Assembly: GCA_028554795.2 (NCBI GenBank) | Contig: CM068831.1 | Span: forward strand, 61,870,769 to 61,934,768 | From: Sinohyriopsis cumingii | Taxonomy: Eukaryota; Mollusca; Bivalvia; Unionida; Unionidae | Reading direction: 5' to 3' | Length of the DNA: 64,000 nt | In this document: positions 1 through 10,281 of the stretch, piece after piece | Layout: each line of letters opens with the position of its first letter | Position numbering within the stretch: the stretch's first letter is position 1 | The notes under the pieces: generated by a model | What the model was told of the DNA's origin: nothing | Database searches by the model: none | Seen by the model: the letters and a program-made list of their open reading frames with translations, nothing else | Program-made: the position numbers and the translations under genes

Positions 1-123
1 GATTGGTTAGGAGTCAAACATTGGACAACACCTAGACAAGTATTTAAATGCCATTTAAACAATAATATTCAAGGACTACTAAACGAACTGCAAGAGAAGA
101 TTTACAAGGAATTTTGGCAGTGA
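1..123 (+). pseudogene. C-terminal end of an unrecognised ORF, cut by the window edge
   Basis: Frame 1 is open from the first base for 40 codons to a TGA at 121-123. It begins DWLGVKHW and ends with a helical, charged tail. It belongs to the viral-type block by position. The family is not recognised and the real start lies outside the window. Confidence 0.3.
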
Positions 124-151
124 CATGCCAGAGCAAAATCTCAATTGTTTA

Positions 152-360
152 TTGTGGAACTTTTGTGTCGAGAAATTCACAAGATGAAAGTGAACAAGTC
201 AACAAACGTCGTCAGATTTCTATGGATCAAGTGTGCGTTAATCCAATTATTCCGCTTTAGTCCGCTTACATCAGAAGATCTTATTGACATTACCCTGAAT
301 GGGAGAGGTCAGAAATTACTCACTATGTCCAGTAATTTCGCTCTAGAAGATTTTAAATAA
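152..360 (+). pseudogene. Short unrecognised ORF of the viral-type block
   Basis: The open frame ends with TAA at 358-360, overlapped by an AATAAA at 356-361 that could serve as a poly(A) signal. The product is basic at its N-terminus and ends in an acidic/hydrophobic tail. No recognisable domain. No convincing ATG near the start, so this may be a decayed frame. Confidence 0.2.
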
Positions 361-383
361 AATAATACCGACTGGCTTGAATC

Positions 384-563
384 ATGGATACATTACAAGA
401 GAACATTCGTGATTTGCCTGTAGAGTTGAGAGAACGCATTTACCGAGAACTGGTCAAACTACAAGTAAAACGCAAAGATCAATTGCACCCGTTACCTCAC
501 CGATGTTTAAACTACTGTTACCCGAATGCTATAGGAGGACTGATTCAGATGAAAGTGTTCTAG
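384..563 (+). pseudogene. 59-residue ORF with LPVELRERIYREL segment, viral-type block
   Basis: An ATG at 384 opens 59 codons to a TAG. The N-terminal half, containing LPVELRERIYREL, looks like a short amphipathic helix of the kind seen at the start of F-box or ankyrin/SOCS-type proteins, but one helix is too little for assignment. The second half has Cys-Tyr-rich residues (RCLNYCYPN). It may be the first part of a longer, frameshifted gene that continues in the next frames. Confidence 0.3.
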
Positions 564-611
564 TGGTCAGATATTGTTAAACTATACGTGAGCTAGAAGG
601 CTTGGATTGTT

Positions 612-839
612 GTGACTCATTATATTTACTACAAGGTAGAATTACTGCAAAGAAATCCAGAGGAAGAATTAGAGGGTTACCAAACTCTTTTACACAACGT
701 AAACTTACTTCAAGAGGAAATGGTGGAACGGTGTTTTGTGATGTGCAAGTTAATAACTAAACCATTTAGATTCGCCACTAAAGTACAATCATCTCTGTGC
801 AGAAAGTACACTTATTGCCTCCGACAAAAAGAGGTATAA
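612..839 (+). pseudogene. Unrecognised ORF fragment of the viral-type block
   Basis: An open frame of about 75 codons without an ATG at its head, ending in TAA. It contains a Glu-rich segment (NPEEELEGYQTLL) and several cysteines. It directly precedes the 852-1073 frame and may be the same decayed gene in another frame. Function unknown. Confidence 0.22.
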
Positions 840-851
840 AAACAGGCTATC

Positions 852-1073
852 ATGCGATGGCCTTTGTCAGAAATGATACCACAGATTCCGAAGAAGGGAA
901 TCAATGAGAGTATTAAAACAGTGGAAGATTACCAACACTTATTACGAGAACTGTGCCCATTCAATTGGGGACGTGTGATATGTGTCTTAGTGACTTGTTT
1001 TCTGGGATTTCGCTTACCAGTCGATATCTTGTGGACTCTTTACGAACGGTACTTACCACCAAATAAAACATGA
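852..1073 (+). pseudogene. Short ORF with NWGR motif, possible Bcl-2-like (BH1) remnant
   Basis: An ATG at 852 opens 73 codons to a TGA at 1071-1073, which overlaps the next ATG. Around residues 32-50 the sequence reads LLRELCPFNWGRVICVLV. NWGR followed by a hydrophobic helix is the hallmark of the BH1 region of Bcl-2 family proteins, and large DNA viruses and some adintoviruses are known to carry Bcl-2-like apoptosis inhibitors. Only this one motif supports the idea; BH2 and BH3 are not evident and the frame is less than half of a normal Bcl-2 fold. It is a hypothesis, not an assignment. Confidence 0.28.
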
Positions 1074-1533
1074 AAGTGGTCCATTTAAATGACCGCGAGC
1101 AATTCATATTTTGTTCAAAGCCTTGTGTTTTTCATCTGGATATTTCTCGACTTCTACGGGAAACAATATTCGTCAACTTTTAGGTACCGAAGATGTGTAT
1201 GACGATGTCTGTGCAACTTGTGACTTGCGCCGTCATTGGATAGATATACGTGACTGGAAAAATTAGGGTTTTGAGGCTTGGACCATAGAAGTGGCCAATT
1301 ATGTCCAAAAAAAAGTAAATTTTAATCCTGTGTTAGTGACAGTGCCAGAAGAACCGGTCACCGAGGACACACACTCCTTTCAGGACAGAACTATCATAGA
1401 CATTCCTGAAAGACCATTTCGGATTGCTACTAGTGTGACTGTACCCAATGTAGAAACTGTACAAATATTACACACTGTCCCTAGAACACCATGGTTACCA
1501 ACAACATGTAGTACAGAGACTTTTCCGCTTTGA
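1071..1533 (+). pseudogene. Frameshifted ORF with paired cysteines, viral-type block
   Basis: An ATG at 1071 starts a frame that stops at about 1173; coding-like sequence continues in a second frame, with another stop near 1266, to the TGA at 1531-1533. Cysteine pairs (FCSKPC, then CATCDL) suggest a metal-binding module, and the C-terminal half is rich in Val, Thr and Pro. An AATAAA follows at 1618-1623. No family recognised. The frameshift and stop mark it as dead. Confidence 0.3.
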
Positions 1534-1617
1534 TCGCTTTGATGTGTTTGTTATTGCTGTACTTAACCATTTGGCTTTATGTATTTTTGTCTTTCGCGTT
1601 GTTCCATTTTAACTTGC

Positions 1618-1623
1618 AATAAA
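1618..1623 (+). promoter_or_regulatory. Poly(A) signal after ORF 1071-1533
   Basis: AATAAA lies 85 bases after the stop codon and before the next ATG at 1694, consistent with a transcript end between two plus-strand genes of the viral-type block. Confidence 0.4.
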
Positions 1624-1693
1624 CGTGTCCTGAAAAAGCTATGAAAACTCTTGTCTTATCTGTTTTCGGGTCAAAAGTGACTTTCCCTGCACT

Positions 1694-2263
1694 ATGGCTA
1701 CCTACGCTGTCTCTGGTTCCTCTTCCTCTACTTTCAATGTCATCGAAGAACACTTAGATCGTGACATTTATGAGGCCTTGTATCTTCGACATCCCTTTAA
1801 TATGTTGATTGCCGGACCTAGCGCTTCAGGCTAAACCGAATTTGTCAAATGTTTGATCGAACATAAACATCATTTGACCGATCCGCCACCTAAACTAATC
1901 GCGTGGTGTTACGTAGAGTGGCAATCGGCGTACAGCCTCTTGCGAGAAAGTCAAGGCGATTCCATCGTGTTTGTGCAAGGCATTCCTAGCAAAGACGACG
2001 GGATCGAGTCTGACCCCAGTCAAGCCCATCTGGTCATTTTCGTTCACATGCTAAGAGAAGATGAAGAAGAATTAATCTGTGGTCTACGCACAAAAGTCAT
2101 CATTGTAATGCCAGTGTCATTTACATTACTCTACATTTTTTTCAGCAAAGTAAATCCCACCGCACCATCAGTCACCCCCCCCCCCCACGCCTATTTACTC
2201 GTGGATTTAAAACCCACCCACCCCTATTATTTGCTATTTCGTACCCATCTGTTTCACCACTAG
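1694..2263 (+). pseudogene. Broken A32/FtsK-HerA-type genome-packaging ATPase of Polinton/adintovirus type
   Basis: The ATG at 1694 leads to a P-loop region, MLIAGPSASG, where an in-frame TAA (1832-1834) falls at the position of the invariant Walker A lysine. The same frame continues with TEF, then PPPKLIAWCYVEWQ, a signature of the packaging ATPases of Polintons and related elements, and near the end AYLLVDLKP, typical of their C-terminal segment. The Walker B region (about codon 115, LVIFVHML) lacks the expected acidic pair. At about 190 codons it is shorter than family members, so internal sequence has been lost. A poly-C run at 2177-2187 near the end could also be a slippage site. Known members pump DNA into capsids; this copy cannot. 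The assignment is by motif recognition. Confidence 0.6.
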
Positions 2264-2321
2264 CGCCAAGACCGAGGGCCTGTCGTGTACACGTCCTCGT
2301 CGTCGACTTAGCTAAAAAATC

Positions 2322-2329
2322 TATATAAA
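2322..2329 (+). promoter_or_regulatory. TATA box upstream of ORF at 2367
   Basis: TATATAAA sits 38 bases upstream of an ATG at 2367, in the 100-base gap after the ATPase frame. Spacing fits a RNA polymerase II core promoter for the downstream viral-type genes. Confidence 0.4.
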
Positions 2330-2366
2330 CCTCGGACACTTTGGATCTGTCTCATATAGCGTCAAC

Positions 2367-2480
2367 ATGACGTCCCTTTAGTCTCATATTCCCGTCAAAT
2401 TGATTCGAGCCTTGTATGGCATCAGTCACGAGAACAATCCACAATTACGTGCTCGTGTCTTAGAAGCCAGACTAAAATAA
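2367..2480 (+). pseudogene. 37-codon basic ORF with an early stop, viral-type block
   Basis: An ATG follows the TATA box, but codon 5 is TAG. The frame is otherwise open to TAA at 2478-2480 and encodes a basic, helical segment (RALYGISHENNPQLRARVLE). The length and position suggest a small virion or regulatory protein. Family unknown. Confidence 0.3.
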
Positions 2481-2489
2481 GTCTCACCA

Positions 2490-2999
2490 TTGTTTACGGT
2501 GACAGCAAGTCAATTACTGCAAGGCATCATTCACATTCGTCATCAAACCAAACGCTCTTTTGACAGAAATAATGTAGCCTTGACGCAACTGGTTGTATCC
2601 CGCATCAAGAATCAAACCAACAAGCAAATCATTTTGAAACCTGGAGGTAGCAGTTCTTTAGGAGGTGTCATCGTTCGCTCCCTCATAAAATGGGATCCTT
2701 ATGACACCAAAGTTCTCCCCAAGAAAAAGTCCACTCCCAAAAAGGCCAAACGAACCCTAAAGAAGAAAAACAACACTGGTTACAAGACCAGGTCACAACC
2801 CCAGAAAAAGAAAATCCCCCAGAAAACTGCTTCTACCCACAAGAGAGACATTTTGACCAGGACTCAACCTTGCATTCGCAAACCACGACCTGCAGCGACG
2901 GTGACCCTGTCCTCAGTAGCCTCAGGTTCTTCTACTTCTCCATTGTTGGTGACACCTGCCCAATCAGATTTGACACCCGTTCTTCCTCAGTTGCTGTAA
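2490..2999 (+). pseudogene. Lys/Arg-rich protein, possible virion core/DNA-binding protein
   Basis: An open frame of about 170 codons ends at a stop followed immediately by AATAAA (3001-3006). The N-terminal third is mixed; the middle (about residues 68-115) is a dense run of Lys, Arg, Pro and Thr (KKKSTPKKAKRTLKKKNN) resembling histone tails or adenoviral core proteins; the C-terminus is Ser/Thr/Pro-rich. No methionine codon occurs anywhere in the frame, so the start has been lost. A role in genome condensation is inferred from composition and neighbourhood only. Confidence 0.35.
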
Positions 3000-3000
3000 C

Positions 3001-3006
3001 AATAAA
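3001..3006 (+). promoter_or_regulatory. Poly(A) signal after the basic ORF
   Basis: AATAAA begins one base after the stop codon of the 2490-2999 frame, a very compact arrangement typical of viral-type genes. The downstream SINE has separated it from the next ORF. Confidence 0.45.
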
Positions 3007-3026
3007 ACGTCTCCTACAGCGGTGAC

Positions 3027-3351
3027 GTGTGTGATGTGATGTGATTTTGATTTTTAACGTAGCTTTAACAATTTTTCAGTCATATCGCTACGATGTCTGC
3101 AATGTGGCAGTTTATAGTGATGTCTAGCACTGGGGCATCATGCCGCAGACATGTAGCATGATGTCCCACCCAGTCAGATTATCCTGACACCAGGCCGACC
3201 AGTCCTAACACTAACCTCTTAATGCTGAACGCCAAGCGAGGCAGCTGTTAGTACCATTTTTTAAGTCTCTGGTATGACTCGGCCGGGGATCGAACCCACG
3301 ACCTCCCGCATCCGAGGCGGACGCTCTAACCACTAGGCCACCGGAGCGGTT
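3027..3351 (-). mobile_element. tRNA-derived SINE, full-length, with 12-bp target-site duplication
   Basis: Read on the minus strand, it starts with a tRNA-like head containing an A box (TGGCCTAGTGGTTAGAGCG) and a B box (GGTTCGATCCCC). A conserved body follows, then an AT/TG-rich tail. The direct repeat TACAGCGGTGAC lies on both sides (3015-3026 and 3352-3363), so this is a retroposed insertion. Related copies occur at 57498-57759, 62576-62838 and 63232-63285. It landed between two viral-type ORFs after that element was already in the genome. Confidence 0.88.
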
Positions 3352-3392
3352 TACAGCGGTGACACTCCCCTCCTACTTAGCTGCAGTGGCAG

Positions 3393-3770
3393 ATGCTTAC
3401 AAAAGTACCTGCCCCCCAAAATCAAATTCCAAGAGAGATCACGTTACAGAGTTTACTGGATTTGTCCAGAAAAGAACCGTCCCAATTTAGTCCGTTGAGA
3501 AGCCTTCCACGACTCGTGATGATTGTCATCAAATTTATACGAGGTAAAGACAATCAGCGGCGACGCGTTCCAGTATACAAAAGACCTGAGGCAAAGCATG
3601 GGAATCAGTGTTTTTGTTCTCCTGAACACCCAAATATGCCACCTACCCCCCCCCCCCCCAGCTATCATTCTTCTAAACCCAAATTAAAGAAAATGAAAAC
3701 ACTTCCTCCTCGTTTAGTTAAACATGGGGACTTGTCCGTTCTGTCCAAAGATTTTCCACCCATGCGATAA
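3393..3770 (+). pseudogene. 125-residue Pro/Arg/Lys-rich ORF, viral-type block
   Basis: An ATG at 3393 opens 125 codons to TAA. The protein is basic and proline-rich, with a poly-proline stretch (MPPTPPPPSYHSS) encoded by a C run, and ends KHGDLSVLSKDFPPMR. There is no transmembrane segment. This may be a virion or regulatory protein; no family recognised. It is the longest frame of the block with both ATG and stop intact, although the poly-C run is prone to frameshift. Confidence 0.35.
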
Positions 3771-3857
3771 AAACTAATTCAATCCACTTCCAAAAACGTC
3801 ATCGATACAATGTGCGAATGTTGGTTGAATGTCTTGAAAGGCAGAAAAAATGCTTAG

Positions 3858-3877
3858 CCCAACATCATCGTGTTGGG
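3858..3877. other. Perfect 7-bp hairpin at the end of the viral-type block
   Basis: CCCAACA and TGTTGGG pair around a 6-base loop (TCATCG), followed by a T-rich run. It lies about 90 bases after the last ORF. It could shape a transcript 3' end; function unproven. Confidence 0.3.
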
Positions 3878-3960
3878 GTTTTTGTGTTTCGTCTGTACGT
3901 TGCAGTACAATGTTTTCCATGGAAATATTTAAAGGTCACTCCCTGACCTTCGTGTTCGAA

Positions 3961-6900
3961 TATGAACAACTAGCGAGGCTTTGAAATATTTTTTAAGATA
4001 ATTTAATGTCTGAGATTCCGAGATATAGGTCCGACACATTGATTATTGTTTGATCGACGCTGAGTAAGATTTGATATACTATGCTCACTGGTATTTTACA
4101 TCCAAATATCTTTTAAACCAAATTTCATTTGTAATTTACACTCCAATGAATGTCACCTAGGCAAGGAATTTGGTCTTGGCTATTCTTTCTAATTTGTAAG
4201 GATGGTGTCGTTAAACACTGTACATCAATCCTATGAAAAGTGACCACATATCATTAGTAGAGGGTTAGATAATGTTTGCTGCATTTAAGCGAGATATTGG
4301 TACTGCATCACAACAAGTACAGCAGCGGCTGCACTCCTCAATCGTGAAATTGACAACTCCACACAACTTTTAAGTAGTTTGAATTAAGGTTAGTGGTGAT
4401 TCTAAATTATCTTGACTAATCACAACGGTTATATGTGCTTATCTTAAAGATTTATGAAGAGTCCGTGTTGCTTGACCCATGCAACATAAATATAACATTT
4501 GCTTTGTATTCCAACGATAGGTAGCCATTCTAATTCCAGTTTATTTATTGGAACTCATTTAGGAGAAAATTTAAAGAAATATAACATTTGAACAAACTGT
4601 CACCACTATAGGCCGATAGCGTTTTCCAGTTTACGCGTGTAAGACACATAATATGGTCAGTCGAACTGGCAGTATACTCTCGAACGTTTGTTACACCTTT
4701 GCATATTCGAACCAATGTTCCTAAAGATTAAGACTGCCTGACGACACAAGATTGAACCTATCATTCGTTACATGCAGATGATGTATGCGCAAACGTTTTA
4801 CTTCGTCTGCTTACAGCCAGTGACATTGGTATATTGTTTATGTGTACTGATCAAGGATTGATAGTAGCAGATAAACAATTGAAGTACAATGTCCTATGTA
4901 CTTGAACAATATAAACCTTATTGAAATATTGACACATTTCAACAACGTATGATTTCCACTCCATAATATATAAATTGCAAAACACTGTAATCTAATGTGT
5001 CTGACTTTGTAAGTTAAAAAGAATTTCAATTTATTGTATCCCCGCCGCCTGTGAAATAAGTAGACAATGCAATATACAAAGACTAGATATATAAATGGCG
5101 CCATCAACGACAAAGAAAAGTAGTAACAATAATAGTCACAATAGTAGCATGGAAAATATGCATGAACGTCTAATAATTGCTATTATTTATCGACACTTCC
5201 TGCAATGAGGCCCATCTCCACAAACAACCAGATAGTGTAAAGTTTTAAAGAAATTGCTAGTCCCATTCGATATTCTTGAGGCATATTCCACGCGCGCGAG
5301 TGCTCTTGCGTGCGCAGACATACTCCACGTATTTAAAGAGAACGAATTGATTCATATAGATCCCAGGCCATGTTTTGTGCAAAAATCAATCATAAGCACA
5401 TGTGACTGAAAATATACTTAATAAACAATGTTATGTCAATTGCACTCAAACATCTTATGTTTGCTTACAATGACTCCTTGCTACCAGTTCAACGGACTGA
5501 ACAACTCGACAATGACAATTTCATAAAAGCGGGGGAAGCATTCTGACTAGCTAGCCTTTCCAAATCATTCATAACAAGAGGAAAACCATACTATTTGAAC
5601 GATTTATATTAGAATTCTTCTACTATTTTCATTTTCATGACTATTAAGTATGCAAGGTATAAATACTTGAAAAATTGAGAAATAAACAAGACTATCCACA
5701 TGCTTGTTCTCGTGTATACTAAAACCAAAATAAACGCTGTCATTATACCCGTCCATTGTAGGTATAAATGCAGAGGTTCTTCTACCATGATTTCTATCTG
5801 CTGTTATTTGTCCTTACGGAATTTCCTTAAATTTGTATAACGCCGATAGGGCAAATCTTATTCGCACGCCTCTTGACTCAACACAATATTGTAACTCCAA
5901 TGTGTTATTAAAGTCGTAACAGTAGCTCACTTACAAGACAAATATGAATCAAATCAAACGCTAACACAGAACCAGAAAGTATATATGAAATCAGAATAGT
6001 TATATAACGTAAGCTTCACACACAATTAACACAATATTACTGTAATGGATCCTGAAACTACAAGAGATGGGGGTGGGAAGGAAGAGATGTCGGTAAATTA
6101 AGGAAACTGTTGCTACTAATCACCAATATAGTATTGGCGGATATGAGTAAACTAAATTGTTTGCTCTACAATAGAGATATGCCCTCAAAACGAGTAACTA
6201 AATAAAATATTGAGACTAGTATGCAGAATCATATTTGAGCCAAAACCGAAGACGCATAGACAAAATTAAGTACCATATACAAAGTCATATGCAGGATAAA
6301 TATCGCTTCAACACCCCAATTGAAACAATGTAAATACGTTGCACAATTCTTAGCATGTGTGCAATATCACAACTAATGTTTCTGTTTTCAAATTCAAGTC
6401 ACTGACATAATCTATTTTTCAGCTGAATGAAACACCACAAATAGATAATTAGACCAATTATGCAATGAGATGTGATGCATATATTTCAACTGTTCGAATA
6501 TTGTTCGATCCAAGTATGAAGATCAAATACTGAAAATTAATCAAGTTAAGTTGACCATATTCTAACATATTGTTACATATATTTGATTTAAATTTTATTT
6601 TATTTAAGTTGTTTAAGTTTCGATTGTTTGTGGGTTTTGGAGTCGTTTTACTTTCTTTACATATCGATGTATTGTAATTTTGTTTTCTAGGAATTTTATA
6701 TTTTCCAGAAATTTAAGTTTGACCTGAATTTATCCTTAGATCCCTAATAATATAAACTTGTTTCTATTTTTGACATATTTCCTGGTCCTGATTGAGGGTC
6801 AAGTAAACAACTTTTTATCGGAGTAAAATGATTGGTAATATCAAGGACATACATGAGCGATGTGATTTGTTTTTACATGTAAACATGATGACGTGATCCT

Positions 6901-9267
6901 CTGTTTCGCAATTAGGTATTTCCGAAATTGCGAAATACTTAGTATTAATAGTGATGTTTAGAGAGTGAGATCTGAGAGTCCGGGCTTTTAAACACATGAT
7001 GTCACGTTTTTTTTTCTTATGTTGTGACCAGCATTAAAGTTTTGAGCTTTTGAGTTATATGTTAATTTTTCTTCAGATTACTTGGACTCTAAAAGATTAA
7101 TTCGTTTCTCTGGAAATATTATATTCATACAGAATTCTTGAACAAGGACATTTCTTGAAAGTTGTATCCGATTTGCAAGACCGGAGGATTAATTATTGTG
7201 TTACTGCAACTAACTGTAGACTTCAACACATTACAGGCTACAGCATACGTCTTCGCTTTCCATATTGGAATCTTCATCGGGACTCGTAATTTGAAATCAT
7301 TAGATGATTTCAATATTAGGACTTCGAAAACTTTATTCATGGATTATTCTTGGATTATTTCTGGATTTGATTCTGGAAAACTTAAGTTCATTTATTTTCA
7401 TTTATACAGACTTTTTCGAGGGAAATAAAGTATTTATTATATTTTTCAAAGCTTGCTGTTTTCTTTATTTCTTGAAATGCTGATTATATGAGCCTAAACA
7501 CGTAACATGAGAATATAAAAGTTCAAACGAAATTAAATAATTGACAACAGTATTGTTGTGTTCATTTAATACGAAACAAATAAATGTCCATACAGAATCA
7601 TTGAATCTGTTGAAATTAGCCTATGAAATCAAATGCTAGGTCAGAAATGTTTTGTGTTAAATATCGAGTCAAATTATAGCAAGTGAACTGTTAATGTCCT
7701 AATCAAAAGTTCATATGACCTCGTAATCTTACTCAGCGGATCAGTCTGATCATCCCTCATAGTTTCCAGTATCCTGGTCTGACCCTATGATACCACGTAT
7801 TGCCAAGCAATATTTACAGACCCCTGCTTTCAGAGCCAAAATGTGACCGGTTGAAGGAAAAAAGAGCCTTAAAGATTTATCGGCTTCATATCCAAGTTTT
7901 ATTCTGTAAGTTACGTGCAACATATATCAAAGTTTAGTTGGCAATGCGTGGTCTAAATAAATTAAACATTTCATTTCTGCATATTCATATTTACCTTGGA
8001 AACATTATTTACCATTATTGATATGCTTGTAAATACTTGCATAACCTAATCCAACACTTCAACATTATCAGTCACTAGTTAAAAAAATGAACGCGGAATT
8101 CATTACAATCGTATAAAATGGCAGCTGCAGGTATTTGACTATCAAAAAGAAATAAAACTATGAACTTCACATAACATAAGCCTAATATACATGAAATAAT
8201 CGAGAAGCACTAATACTGCAATAAAGCATTTTACGGCAGCTTTCTAAATAATGTGTAACACAGCTATTGCATATTTACAAGACTAACACTTGCCTAACGA
8301 AGTGATGGCACGTGCCGTTGGCACCGATTACATCTGACCTAGTTAGCCTTACAATTATGAAAGTTGAATTTAGTAGAAGCATATAGCAAGATAAATATCT
8401 TTGTATGAAACTTTTTCATATTAAATGAAACATGAGCATATCTGAATGAACGTGAATTTAATACAAAATGATATGTCAGCGTTTAAAGAACAATTTTTAT
8501 GTGTTGTCAATAATGAATATTGTACCACTGGAAAAATATAGTCTATGGGAAAATTGTTTTAAGAATAATGAATTGAACTAGAACTACCTGTATTCTAACT
8601 CTGGTATAATGCAGATTTTAAGATGTAAAAGAAATTTCCAAAGTAACATATGTCCTAAAAATGTACTAAGTAAAAACAAATGAATGGCAACAAAATTAAA
8701 GTTCAGGGAGAAAAACCATTAATTTGAGTATCTGTTACGAAGGTTTGCTATATGGTGGACTTAAGATAAAACCGCACCACAAAAATATATAGCAAGTTTA
8801 AATATTCCTATATGTTTATGTAATAAATACAAATTTATTCAACTTGCACTGATGATATCCATTCTTAGCTACTTTATCAAAGAGTAATTTGGTTCAGGTT
8901 AAACGAAAAAATTATCCAGTGGCCTAATGAGTCAAACCACATAACTATCAGTCTATGTAAGTACAAGATGAATATCACTGTGCCAATTACAGAGTTCAGA
9001 TGGCCCACAGAGTATCAATGAAAATGCCCACACAAACGTTTCCTGACCCCCGTGAATGTACCAGAGAACAAACACAGCCGGAGTTCCATGTGTATTATTC
9101 GATGATGTTGTTTTCATAAATTTATATGGCTGAAGTACCCAAATCTACAAATCTACTGACAGCATGATATTGAAGAAATTATATCTCCGTTTTTTCTTGT
9201 TTAATCCACTTGATCTAGTCTTCCTTCTATCATACATATTTACATAACCTCGGCTTCAGCACAATTT
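3961..9267. other. Non-coding stretch; one possible LTR at about 6571-7507
   Basis: No supported gene. The part at 6571-7507 begins TGTTACAT and ends GAGCCTAAACACGTAACA, with an AATAAAG near 7424, which looks like an LTR. The last 18 bases recur at the end of the LTR candidate at 9288-10281. No target-site duplication or primer-binding site was found for it. The remainder is AT-rich unique-looking sequence with only short chance ORFs. Confidence 0.4.
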
Positions 9268-9285
9268 GTCCCACGGTGGGCACCA
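9268..9285 (-). other. Retroelement primer-binding site
   Basis: On the minus strand this reads TGGTGCCCACCGTGGGAC, starting with TGG two bases after the CA end of the adjacent LTR. That is the usual spacing for a tRNA-primed reverse-transcription start. It fixes the orientation of the element as minus. Confidence 0.55.
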
Positions 9286-9287
9286 AA

Positions 9288-10281
9288 TGTTACAGCTCTT
9301 GCCTTCTACTCACTGAATAAATAAATGATACAAGTCCAGTATTTGTTATTATTGGGTTTATTGTACATTAAGGTTGATAAGTGCAGATTGATACATTTAT
9401 CATGCTTTTTTACACCCTGAAAATACAATAAAAATACATTTACTGCAACAATAAATAATACCGTTATTAGTGCATTATTGGTCTGCATGTTTACATTGAT
9501 TCTGTTTATACTACATTCAATACAAATAGCTTATTACACCATATATTTATTGATTATCCATGTATAGAGATAGTGGACCAAATAAACCTAAACACATCAA
9601 TCAGTGAGTAGAGCAAAAGTAGAGAGTAGACAAACAGACACTCGCATGGACATAATGATAGGCTTTTAAAATAATATGCAGGTAGATAACCTATTAAAGA
9701 TACTGAAATACATCAACATACATTCTATAGTAATACATGTATACAGAGTACATATAAAATAAACTATTACATTAGCCATATTATAAATATATTTACCTTA
9801 TCATATGGGACAAAAATCAGGTCACATTTTCCTTGAAGCAAAAGAATCATCAGGCACCTTTCTAAATGCATTGTTATGACCAGCATCCTTCAGAAGCTCC
9901 AATGGAATGACCACCACTAATATGCTGTTCATTCTATGCTGTTTATACAGACAAGAAGCAAACTAACCAAAATGTTACTTACCACTTGTCATACAATAGA
10001 ACAACCCAGTATGAACAGTAATCATGGTAGCTTCATTGCTCAGAGTGAACAAAACTTAAACAGGTAATCGTAGTTCAATGTTGCCTTAATGGCTAAATAT
10101 GTGTAAAATGAGAATAACACAATCATTGCAACTGATGCCTTTAATTTACTCATTAATGAGCATTAATTGCATAAAATAAAAAAATACATACTTCTGCCTA
10201 ATTAAAACATGAATATATAAAATTATAACATATGTGCTCCTGCTACATTTGTTACTGTTATTAGAGCCTAAACACGTAACA
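9288..10281 (-). mobile_element. LTR of a minus-strand LTR retrotransposon
   Basis: A 994-bp stretch, bounded TGTTACAG...CACGTAACA, so TG...CA ends on either strand, followed on the minus strand by a canonical primer-binding site. The internal region would lie below 9268 but no gag or pol frame is recognisable there, and the second LTR is not clearly found. It is either a truncated element or an LTR with a short internal remnant. Short ORFs inside it are chance ORFs. Confidence 0.5.

Larger units (their letters stand above)
1..3960 (+). mobile_element. Decayed Polinton/adintovirus-like DNA element (partial, left end outside window)
   Basis: A run of short plus-strand ORFs with little spacing, AATAAA signals after several of them, a TATA box and a hairpin is typical of a compact viral genome and unlike the rest of the window. 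The best family evidence is the packaging-ATPase-like frame at 1694-2263; the Lys/Arg-rich frame at 2490-2999 fits a virion core protein. Most frames carry stops or frameshifts, and a SINE has inserted at 3027-3351, so the copy is an old, inactive genomic fossil. Polymerase, integrase, protease and capsid genes are not visible and may lie left of the window. The right boundary near 3960 is a guess from where ORFs stop; no terminal inverted repeat was found. Confidence 0.6.

Noticed and set aside
3290-3345. True tRNA gene on the minus strand
   Set aside because: A and B boxes belong to the SINE head; it is followed by a SINE body and flanked by target-site duplications.
6571-7507. Full LTR retrotransposon spanning 6571-10281 with two LTRs
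   Set aside because: The two candidate LTRs share only the last 18 bases and differ in implied orientation; treated as separate, uncertain pieces.
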